Below, piece by piece: positions 8,339 to 15,027 of a DNA stretch of 19,138 nucleotides (within the stretch, counting starts at the first letter, position 1; every line of letters starts with the position of its first letter). Origin of the DNA: JAVBSX01 sp051660685 (GTDB lineage Bacteria > Planctomycetota > Planctomycetia > Pirellulales > Thermoguttaceae); the NCBI GenBank assembly GCA_051660685.1, contig JBOFQB010000009.1:1-19138 (forward strand), written 5' to 3'. Position numbers and translations under genes: made by a program. The notes under the pieces were generated by a model. That model searched no databases. It was not told the origin of the DNA and saw only the letters and a program-made list of their open reading frames with translations.

Positions 8339-8866
8339 CTATCTTGAGACAGCACTCAGTTGGGTTGTGTCCGTGCTAAAATTTTCCAATGTGAGCGAAT
8401 CAACACGACGGTATTGCATGAAGTAAGCATCTTCACACGTTTCTTCGTAAAAATCCTTGAGAATCTCCGTTGCCCGAAATCCGCTTGAACGGAAAAATAA
8501 TTGTGCTTGAAGATTGGTTTCGCGGACTTGTAAGGTGATTCGGCTGCGCCGAGGATTGGTGAGTTTGCCGATCAACTTGGCGATCATCTGGGTTGCAACC
8601 CCCAAACGGCGATAATCCCGCAATGTTGCAATGTTAAGAAGGTGAATTTTGTTTTTGGGCAATTCATAGATCATAAATCCAACGATTTTGCGATCTAATT
8701 CGGCGACGACGCCAATACAGTTCCTCATTCGTAAACAGTTAAGAAATTCCTCTTCACTCCAAGCATATTCAAAACATTCCCGTTCGATTGCGAGGACATC
8801 GTGCATATCCCGACGGAGCATCCAACGAACTTGCACTTTGACTTCATCCGGGCCTAGAGAACTCAT
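8339..8866 (-). CDS. rimI: GNAT acetyltransferase, probable ribosomal protein S18-alanine N-acetyltransferase
   Basis: This is a 175-residue GNAT-fold protein that would transfer acetyl from acetyl-CoA to an N-terminal amine, classically Ala1 of ribosomal protein S18. RimI-like features in order are the N-terminal MLRRDMHDVLAIERECFEYAWSEEEF, the strand GVVAELDRKIVGFMIYEL, HLLNIATLRDYRRLGVATQM with the acetyl-CoA loop RRLGVA (86-91), LQVRETNLQAQLFFRSSGF, and FYEETCEDAYFMQYR near the end. The last loop position is Ala rather than the usual Gly. The start is ATG at 8866 without a clear Shine-Dalgarno. It is not adjacent to tsaB or tsaD, so the specific RimI call rests on sequence resemblance; another GNAT substrate is possible. 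Confidence 0.85.
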   Translation of the reverse strand: MSSLGPDEVKVQVRWMLRRDMHDVLAIERECFEYAWSEEEFLNCLRMRNCIGVVAELDRKIVGFMIYELPKNKIHLLNIATLRDYRRLGVATQMIAKLIGKLTNPRRSRITLQVRETNLQAQLFFRSSGFRATEILKDFYEETCEDAYFMQYRRVDSLTLENFSTDTTQLSAVSR

Positions 8867-9080
8867 ATAGAAAAACGCGAAAGGGGTTAATGGGGATCAT
8901 CCTGACCAAAAGGGGAACATCATGTTCACCGTGTACGAGAGGGAGCAGATTAGCAGAATTGGCCAATTCTTCCAAGACGAATTTCAGAATTTTTGGGGGA
9001 CAAAACCAAAAAAAACGAGACGGGCAAGAAACTTGGGCAAGATAGGTAAAACGCGAAAGAATGAGATCGGAATGATCGCT

Positions 9081-10724
9081 CTAATCATCCTGTTGTTCAG
9101 CACTTGAGCGGACTAATCGATCTGTCATTTCCTGCAATCGTAAAATCAAGTCGCTCATTTCATTGCGATTTGTTTTCCATGCTTTTTCGGCTCCCAATTG
9201 GTCAAGACGCGTTTCGAGAATATCACATGCTTCTTGCAGCGCAATCATGGAGCGATTGGGACGGAACATCGCGGATTTGGTTTCCCGTTCAATTGTCTGA
9301 ACAATCAGAGAACTGTTTCCAGAAAGAAGGGCCCAGGTCTTCCTCATCCAACGCAAAAGAATTCCTCGTGAAAGACAACCGACCGTTTTTTTGTTTTTGA
9401 CGATGAAAATCTGTCGCGCGGAAACACGGCAGAAAAAGTCAAAAATCACGCGAAGTGGAGTTTCTGCCGGATATGTAATAACATTGGTGTTGACGAGATC
9501 ACCAACCGGTTCAGCCCAACGTGCTGTATTACCAATCACGTTGATGAGATTCTTTTCGGCGATGATTCCGGCAAAATCACCTTCACTGTTCAGTACGGGT
9601 ATCTGTTCCAACTGGGTTTGGATGAAGAAATCGGCAACCTGAGCAACGGAATCGTTGATGTTGACAAACTGGGTAAAGGGGAGCATGATGTCGGCTGCTA
9701 AACGGTCTCTGAAAATGTCACGCAACATCCAAAGTTCCGGGGCATGTTCGGAATCGGTTCCGACTTCGTTCATTTTGGAGAAACAGAGACATCGATTTCG
9801 ACCGGTTTCTTTCGCAAGGAGTAGGGCCTGATCCGAACGCTCAATCAATTGATCGAGCGTCAGCGTGTCTTCCATACGTTCGGCAATTCCAAAACTGATC
9901 GTCGTTGGAATATCCCTATCTCCATGTTTAATGGGAACCTGTTCAAATTGTTTGCGAATTCTTTCTGCCCAATTCCAAGCGACACTTTCAGTACAGCCCG
10001 GGAGAAGAACGCAAAATTCTTCCCCGCCAAATCGGCAAATCAAATCAGAGGTCCGGGAAAAATCTTTCAGCAATCGGGCAATTTCTCGGAGAACGGCATC
10101 TCCAACCGTATGTCCGTGAATGTCATTGATTCTTTTGAAGAAATCACAATCCCCCATGATTGTTGAAATGGGGAATTTGTTCTGCAACGAACGCTCCCAT
10201 ACAACTTGGGCGTATTCGTAAAAGGTTGCCCGATTTAACAAACCGGTTCCTGCGTCAAACTTTGCCGCAAACTCCAAGTCCCTTTCAAGTTTGCGTGTTC
10301 TCAATGCGGCTTTGAGTCGGGCCCTGATTTCCAAACGCAGATCAACGGCACTTCCAACTGATTTGACGACCAGATCGTCGGCTCCTGCTTCGAGACCTTC
10401 AAGAAAGACATTCTTTGCTTTCTGTGCTGTAAGAAGGAGAATATAGGTATAATGGGGAAGAACTTTACGTTGATGTAGTTGACGAACGCGACGACAGAGT
10501 TCGGGACCGTCGATCCCTCCTATTTCCCAATCGACAATCAGAATGTCGGGACAATCCTGTAAAATCATGTGCAACGCCTGATTTCCGTCATCTGCAACAC
10601 GGACTTCGTGTCCATTTTGCGAGAGGAGCAGGGCGAACAATTGCAAAATTGCCGGGTCATCATTGACGAGCAAGATGTCGGCAGACAGTGTCGTGTCTTC
10701 TTGGGGAATATAAGGATATGTCAA
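9081..10724 (-). CDS. Response regulator with GGDEF domain and C-terminal CBS pair (diguanylate cyclase)
   Basis: This soluble signalling protein has three parts. A receiver domain (~15-140) has acidic pair D22/D23, phospho-acceptor D65, T99 and K121. A GGDEF domain (~155-320) has the DCDFFKRIN metal/substrate segment, an active GGEEF motif (233-237) and an I-site RTSD (224-227) exactly five residues before it, so product inhibition by c-di-GMP is expected. Then comes a CBS pair (~335-455: ADIMLPFTQFVNINDSVAQ, then VGDLVNTNVITYPAETPLRV), which usually binds adenine nucleotides, and a helical tail. It should make c-di-GMP under control of phosphorylation and perhaps energy state. The start is TTG at 10724, supported by GGAG seven bases upstream; a nearby ATG is out of frame. 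No histidine kinase is adjacent. Confidence 0.92.
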   Translation of the reverse strand: MTYPYIPQEDTTLSADILLVNDDPAILQLFALLLSQNGHEVRVADDGNQALHMILQDCPDILIVDWEIGGIDGPELCRRVRQLHQRKVLPHYTYILLLTAQKAKNVFLEGLEAGADDLVVKSVGSAVDLRLEIRARLKAALRTRKLERDLEFAAKFDAGTGLLNRATFYEYAQVVWERSLQNKFPISTIMGDCDFFKRINDIHGHTVGDAVLREIARLLKDFSRTSDLICRFGGEEFCVLLPGCTESVAWNWAERIRKQFEQVPIKHGDRDIPTTISFGIAERMEDTLTLDQLIERSDQALLLAKETGRNRCLCFSKMNEVGTDSEHAPELWMLRDIFRDRLAADIMLPFTQFVNINDSVAQVADFFIQTQLEQIPVLNSEGDFAGIIAEKNLINVIGNTARWAEPVGDLVNTNVITYPAETPLRVIFDFFCRVSARQIFIVKNKKTVGCLSRGILLRWMRKTWALLSGNSSLIVQTIERETKSAMFRPNRSMIALQEACDILETRLDQLGAEKAWKTNRNEMSDLILRLQEMTDRLVRSSAEQQDD

Positions 10725-11181
10725 AGGGCATCTCCAAAGGAATCACGAGAAACGTAAACAATTGCTGATTTTTCGGCTGATAATTTTTGCGTAATGGGAT
10801 ATTTTTTGCGTAATAAGCGTAATGTACCGACAATCATCGGAAGTGTTCATTATACAGAAGAAACGAACAGATTCAACGGGCAGTCGGATTGCAAAGAACT
10901 TTATTCAGTTAAGTATATCACCGAATCGGCGAAATAACTTTCGGTTTGCGGGTATTTTGTAAAATTTTTTATTTTTGACTATTTGCATGTATACTGCAAA
11001 CGGTTAGAAATGGTTTGTTTTCCGATTGGAACGCGGACATCCTGCCCGCCTTTTTTTCTTGATGCAGGCAAGATGCCTGCGTTCCGACAAAATGTCCATT
11101 TTGGACCCGTTTGGGGTATAATCCCAACTTTTAATGTGACCAAGACAGTCATCTGATAGAACGCAGACTTGGAATAGAAGG
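10725..11181. other. Gene-free stretch upstream of the GGDEF gene
   Basis: This AT-rich intergenic DNA should hold the minus-strand promoter of the GGDEF gene. It contains a near-duplicated TTTTTGCGTAAT phrase around 10788-10816 and the inverted repeat at 11028-11085. No credible ORF is seen on either strand. Confidence 0.5.
11028..11085. repeat. Palindromic intergenic repeat (GGAACGC...GCGTTCC)
   Basis: Two 22-base arms (11028-11049 and 11064-11085) are inverted copies matching at 18 of 22 positions. They begin and end with GGAACGC/GCGTTCC and are separated by a T-rich 14-base loop. It lies 3' of the ABM gene on the minus strand and could work as a terminator-like hairpin. Its form suggests a dispersed repeat, but only one copy is in the window. 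Confidence 0.6.
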
Positions 11182-11589
11182 TTATTTGCGGACTGCCTCA
11201 AAAATTTTCAGCTCAACACGACCATCCAACATGGATTCCCGAATCTTACGAAAAGACGCCAAATACGGCTGTTTTCCGTGATAATCAAAAGCGGCTTGAT
11301 CGGCATATTCTTCGTAGAACATAAAGGACCCTCGATCAATAGTGTCCTGAAGAAGCTGGTATGTCAGACAGCCGGGTTCTTTTCGGGTCTCCTCAACAAT
11401 TTCCCGGGTCTGGAGCAGAAAATCGTCGATTCGATCTGGTTTGACGGACATTTTGGCAACAACGATAAGAATGCTCTTTCCCGATTCAAACGGTTTTGGT
11501 TCTTCGCTCGAAATTTGGGCAACCATAAGGGTTGTGAGTATTCCAAAAACAATCAGTAAACACGGACATACTTTGTAAAACATCATCAT
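11182..11589 (-). CDS. Exported ABM-domain (YgiN-like) putative quinol monooxygenase
   Basis: The protein is 135 residues from the preferred start. A hydrophobic N-terminus (FYKVCPCLLIVFGILTTLMVAQ) looks like a signal peptide or anchor. The rest is an antibiotic-biosynthesis monooxygenase (ABM) dimeric alpha-beta barrel: ILIVVAKMSVKPDRIDDFL, TREIVEETRKEPGCLTYQL, FMFYEEYADQAAFDYHGKQPYL and FRKIRESMLDG. Members act on quinones or small aromatics without cofactor, or have no known substrate. The frame stays open upstream to 11667, but the signal peptide and a GGGAAG eight bases or fewer before the triple ATG favour a start at 11589 (or 11586/11583). It is monocistronic and convergent with nothing nearby. 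The substrate cannot be named. Confidence 0.8.
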   Translation of the reverse strand: MMMFYKVCPCLLIVFGILTTLMVAQISSEEPKPFESGKSILIVVAKMSVKPDRIDDFLLQTREIVEETRKEPGCLTYQLLQDTIDRGSFMFYEEYADQAAFDYHGKQPYLASFRKIRESMLDGRVELKIFEAVRK

Positions 11590-11833
11590 TTTCTTCCCTT
11601 TTTTCCTTTCAGTGTAAGGGGCGGAACAAAACCGATTGACCGCCCAGTCAACTCCCAGATCAACCAATTAACCAATTCGTCCCATTTTGTGTCAATCGGT
11701 CCAACATTTCAACGGATACAACAAATGGTTGGTCAAAACAACAAGTCGATGTTGACCTGATCCATACGTTGAGCTATGTTACCCTAATCACAATCACTGT
11801 TCAACCCTAGAGATGGTCAGATGAACAGTAGAG

Positions 11834-12014
11834 CAGACTGCTAACAAGTTTGGTGTTGCGCTTTGAACCGAGCCGGGTCAGACGGGTTTGTTTTTACCAC
11901 GAAAGACACTAAAGACACGAAAAAACCGTATTTTGTGAGATTTTCGTGACTTTCGTGATTTTCGTGGTTCAAAAATGAAAATTGCTCCTTTTCGCGGAAC
12001 TTGTTAGCGAACTG
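11834..12014. mobile_element. MITE-like element, copy 2 (~181 bp), inverted relative to copy 1
   Basis: Terminal inverted repeats are CAGACTGCTAACAAGTT (11834-11850) and the inverse of CAGTTCGCTAACAAGTT (11998-12014). Perfect 10-bp direct repeats AACAGTAGAG flank it (11824-11833 and 12015-12024). Its reverse complement follows copy 1 (6417-6596) along the full length, including the CACGAAA-rich internal hairpin and the segment AACCCGGCTCGGTTCAAAGC (in copy 2 with GACCCGG). Confidence 0.82.
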
Positions 12015-12234
12015 AACAGTAGAGTTGTGCGACTCTCGCCCGTCTTTTCCAAAGACGTCTATTTGTCAGCTAAAACAAGGAAGAGACTGCTTCAAAAGCA
12101 TCCCGAGTTTTTGGTCTCATCCTGCTCAAGTGCCTATACCGCACGTTTGCAACGCTGAAATCCCAACGTACACAACATCTGTCCTCGTCTGTCCTCAATC
12201 ATTCAAGCGTGAAAAAACCTTCTTTGACAGTACG

Positions 12235-12263
12235 TTGCGTTTTCAAGGTTTTTACGGTATAAT
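12235..12263 (+). promoter_or_regulatory. Sigma-70-type promoter of the Gfo/Idh/MocA gene
   Basis: TTGCGT (12235-12240) and a perfect TATAAT (12258-12263) are separated by 17 bases, giving a leader of roughly 115 bases before the ATG at 12388. A TTGACA at 12224 lies too far upstream to pair with this −10. Confidence 0.6.
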
Positions 12264-12387
12264 TCTGCGTATGAAGTCTGGTTCTCGCCCAAATTTCTCC
12301 CTGTTACCTCTCAAATTACCTGTCGTTGACCTGTTCATTGCCCGTTTTTTTCGCTCTTTTTTCCAACCCCTTTCTGGAGTAACAACC

Positions 12388-13734
12388 ATGAAAAAACAAT
12401 CGCAAACTGATGTTGCACTCAGTCGTCGTTCCCTTCTCAAAACGGCTGCTTTGACCGCAGTCGCTTCTCCGTTGATTGTGCCCCGATCTGTTTTTGGAAC
12501 CGAAGATCAGGCTGCGCCCAATGATCGTGTCACAATCGGTCATATCGGCGTTGGAAATCAAGGAGGAGGTTTGTTCCGCGCTTTCCAACAATGTAAGGAT
12601 GTTCAGAGTGTTGCAGTCGCCGATTGTTTCAAGGAACGACGTGAAACATACGCGGAAATATGTGGGGGAAAAGCATATCAGGATTTCCGCGACATCCTTG
12701 CCCGAGTCGATGTCGATTGCGTCGTTGTCGCAACACCCGATCATTGGCATGTTCCGATTGCAATTATGGCAGCTCGCGCCAAAAAAGGGGCCTACGTCGA
12801 AAAACCTTTAGGGTTGACGATTGAACAGAATCTGGCATGTGAAAAAGTGTTCAAGGAAATGGACCAGATTTTCCAGTATGGAACACAGCAACGGAGTCAG
12901 AATAAGCATTGTTGGTTCGGTTGTGAGTTGGTTCGACAAGGGGTGATTGGGACGGTTCACACGATTGAAGTGGATGCTCCGAACGGACATGGAGGGGGGA
13001 GCAAGAAAGAGGCCCCGATTCCAGAAGGTTTTGACTATGAAATGTGGATTGGTCCGGCTCCCATGAAACCGTATTATGAGGACCGTTGCCGACCAGATGG
13101 AACCTACATGGTCTACGATCAGTCAATCGGTTATCTCGCCGGTTGGGGTGCACATCCTCTTGACATGATGATTTGGGGTTCAGACGCCGATTTGTCCGGT
13201 CCCATTACGGTTGAAGGAACAGGTGTTTATCAGGAAAACGATCTGCTCAACGCTGTTTACAACTGGGACATGAAAATCAAACTGGGCGCAGTCGATCTCA
13301 TTTTCAAACCGGGAGGAGACCGAACCCGATTTATTGGGGATAAAGGTTGGATCGAGGTTCGTCGGGGCGGAATTTCAACGAGTAATGACGAGGAATTTCT
13401 TGCAATCAAGTTAGAAGAAAGTGCCCGATTGCAGCGTGAAGACCGTTTTAGCGGTTTTACTCCCAAACCGGCTGAATCAATGGGGCGGAAACTTTTTCTG
13501 CAACGGAGCAACAATCACTATAATGATTTCGTTCAGGCGGTCAAATATCACAAACAACCGGTTGCGACCTTGCGCGATGCTGTTCGGAGTGACAATCTCA
13601 GTCATCTTTGCGACATTGCAGTCCGAACGAAAGAAAAAATCGTTTGGGACCCAATCACCCGGGAATTTATTGAGGCGTCTGATGCAGCGAAAAAAATGCT
13701 CTCGCGTCCTCTCCGCAGTCCCTGGACCTTGTAG
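12388..13734 (+). CDS. Tat-exported Gfo/Idh/MocA-family oxidoreductase
   Basis: This 448-residue NAD(P)-dependent sugar or polyol dehydrogenase-like protein was probably folded in the cytoplasm and exported by the Tat system: SRRSLLK (residues 12-18) is followed by a hydrophobic segment and an APN-type mature start. The Rossmann motif GVGNQG spans 54-59, CVVVATPDHWHVPIA follows, and the catalytic-type lysine is K139 in EKPLG. The C-terminal part has MWIGPAP and the conserved GWGAHPLDMMIWG. The start is ATG at 12388 with GGAG (12376-12379) eight bases upstream; the frame is open to 12025, but that extension looks non-coding and lies across the promoter. This paralogue-rich family is very common in planctomycetes, often in glycan use; the exact substrate is unknown. 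The kinase gene starts 43 bases after its stop and may be co-transcribed. Confidence 0.93.
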   Translation: MKKQSQTDVALSRRSLLKTAALTAVASPLIVPRSVFGTEDQAAPNDRVTIGHIGVGNQGGGLFRAFQQCKDVQSVAVADCFKERRETYAEICGGKAYQDFRDILARVDVDCVVVATPDHWHVPIAIMAARAKKGAYVEKPLGLTIEQNLACEKVFKEMDQIFQYGTQQRSQNKHCWFGCELVRQGVIGTVHTIEVDAPNGHGGGSKKEAPIPEGFDYEMWIGPAPMKPYYEDRCRPDGTYMVYDQSIGYLAGWGAHPLDMMIWGSDADLSGPITVEGTGVYQENDLLNAVYNWDMKIKLGAVDLIFKPGGDRTRFIGDKGWIEVRRGGISTSNDEEFLAIKLEESARLQREDRFSGFTPKPAESMGRKLFLQRSNNHYNDFVQAVKYHKQPVATLRDAVRSDNLSHLCDIAVRTKEKIVWDPITREFIEASDAAKKMLSRPLRSPWTL

Positions 13735-13777
13735 TCATGTTCCATTTGTTTGTTGAAAACATTCGTACTATCTATTT

Positions 13778-14896
13778 ATGTCAACGACTATTTTTTTTGA
13801 GGGAAATGTAACACGAACTTGGGGCGGTTCTCCAGCTGCTCAATGTTCTGAAGAATTGCTCCAATCGTACAATCAGGTTTTGTTGGACCGCTCTCATAAT
13901 CGGGAAGAGTCGTTGATTTTTTCCAGAGTCCTCGGAAAAGGGGGACAAGGGATCGTCTTTCTGAGTGAACGCTTGGGATGTGACGGGTTCCTTTTGCCGG
14001 TTGCAATCAAGGTTTTTACTCCTGAACGTTATGAAAGTGATCGTCAGTATGCAGACGGAATGGGACAATTGGCCCGGGTTGCCGCAAAAGTTGCCCAGAT
14101 ACAGCATGACAATTTGTTGGATGTGAACAATTGGATTTCCTTTCAGGGAATTCGGATGATGGAGATGGAATGGGTTGACGGTTTTGACCTGAACCGTCTG
14201 CTTAGACGTGAATTGTTCGACCAGATGCGGTCCAAATTGTCCGACGAACGCTTTCACCATTTCCGTGAAGTGGTCATAACAGAGGGACCTGTTCATTCGC
14301 GGTTCAAACCGGGAATTGCGGTTGCGATCATTCGTGAATGTTTAGGTGCTCTTGCTGCGTTACATCGACAGGGGATAGTGCATGGAGACATAAAACCGGC
14401 GAACATCATGTTAAAACGAATGGGACATGCGAAAATTGTTGATATTGGATCAGCATTCGAGATCGATTCTCCGCCGATTAAACGGACATGTACGCCCGCT
14501 TATGCGGCTCCTGAAGTCCTAGAAGGTCGGGAAGTGACCCCGCAATCCGATCTCGCCAGTTTAGGTTATGTCCTGATCGAAATGCTTTCTGGAGCATCCC
14601 CCTTTGCGGTTGGATGTGAGGAAGGGGTTGACCTGAAAACGTTGCTCGAACGAAAAAGGACACTCCCGCAAAATTTGCATCACATTCTCCCCAAAGAAAT
14701 TGTTTCAAGCGAACAGTTAATGACCATGTGTCGTAATTTGATTGCACCTGACCCGAACAAACGGTTTCCGAGTGCAGAAGCGGCCGATTTGTATAAAGAA
14801 GGGGCCGCAAATTTTCAACGACAATTGGTCAAATTTGATTTGGCGAGCGAATATGACAATGAACTTCGACATTGGTTGGAAGAGCTGACCGATTAG
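13778..14896 (+). CDS. Hanks-type serine/threonine protein kinase, cytoplasmic
   Basis: The 372-residue kinase has a P-loop GKGGQGIV (53-60), an ATP-anchoring lysine in VAIK (K78), a catalytic loop HGDIKPANIM (D204 base; HGD is common in bacteria), the metal-binding motif DIG (D222) in place of DFG, and the APE segment AYAAPEVLEG followed by SDLASLGYVLIEML. No transmembrane helix or sensor domain follows; the tail after ~320 is short and helical. It should phosphorylate Ser/Thr on unknown targets. About 80 residues inserted between WVDGFDLNRLL and ALHRQGIVHGD are longer than the usual αD-αE connection. The start is ATG 13778, without a visible Shine-Dalgarno. It lies 43 bases after the oxidoreductase and could share its promoter. 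Confidence 0.92.
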   Translation: MSTTIFFEGNVTRTWGGSPAAQCSEELLQSYNQVLLDRSHNREESLIFSRVLGKGGQGIVFLSERLGCDGFLLPVAIKVFTPERYESDRQYADGMGQLARVAAKVAQIQHDNLLDVNNWISFQGIRMMEMEWVDGFDLNRLLRRELFDQMRSKLSDERFHHFREVVITEGPVHSRFKPGIAVAIIRECLGALAALHRQGIVHGDIKPANIMLKRMGHAKIVDIGSAFEIDSPPIKRTCTPAYAAPEVLEGREVTPQSDLASLGYVLIEMLSGASPFAVGCEEGVDLKTLLERKRTLPQNLHHILPKEIVSSEQLMTMCRNLIAPDPNKRFPSAEAADLYKEGAANFQRQLVKFDLASEYDNELRHWLEELTD

Positions 14897-14998
14897 AAAC
14901 GGTTAGAGTACGCGCAGAACATAGAACATTGTTCTGTCTGCGTCTCAACGACCAATGATTGAACCGCGATTAAGGGGGACTTGGGTTTCTATGCGGGA

Positions 14999-15027
14999 AT
15001 CGTCGAAAATCAGGGATTTTCGACGAT
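14999..15027 (-). terminator. Strong hairpin over the top6B stop codon
   Basis: ATCGTCGAAAATC (14999-15011) and GATTTTCGACGAT (15015-15027) pair perfectly over 13 bp with a 3-base loop. The structure covers the last codons and stop of the minus-strand topoisomerase gene. No U-run follows, so it may be a 3'-end stability hairpin rather than a true intrinsic terminator. Confidence 0.45.

Larger units (their letters stand above)
11590..12387. other. Intergenic region with MITE copy 2 and the oxidoreductase promoter
   Basis: The only structure seen is the MITE-like element at 11834-12014 and the promoter at 12235-12263. The frame of the downstream gene is open back to 12025, but its real start is 12388. 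Nothing else is recognisable. Confidence 0.5.

Noticed and set aside
8922..9107. 61-residue plus-strand ORF between rimI and the GGDEF gene
   Set aside because: It has a GGGGA before the ATG but a low-complexity basic composition, and its end overlaps the 3' end of the convergent GGDEF gene. Not enough support.
11117..11122. TATAAT on the plus strand near 11117
   Set aside because: There is no −35 at proper spacing and no plus-strand gene downstream before the ABM gene, which is on the other strand.
11590..11667. N-terminal extension of the ABM protein to a GTG/ATG-like start at 11667
   Set aside because: It would place 26 polar residues before the signal peptide; the triple ATG with an upstream purine-rich site is better.
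12025..12387. N-terminal extension of the Gfo/Idh/MocA gene (121 extra residues)
   Set aside because: It crosses a good promoter, its residues look random, and the Tat signal peptide with a Shine-Dalgarno fixes the start at 12388.
14912..14942. Terminator after the kinase gene
   Set aside because: The GCAGAACA...TGTTCTGTCTGC pairing is imperfect and no U-run follows, so it was not called.
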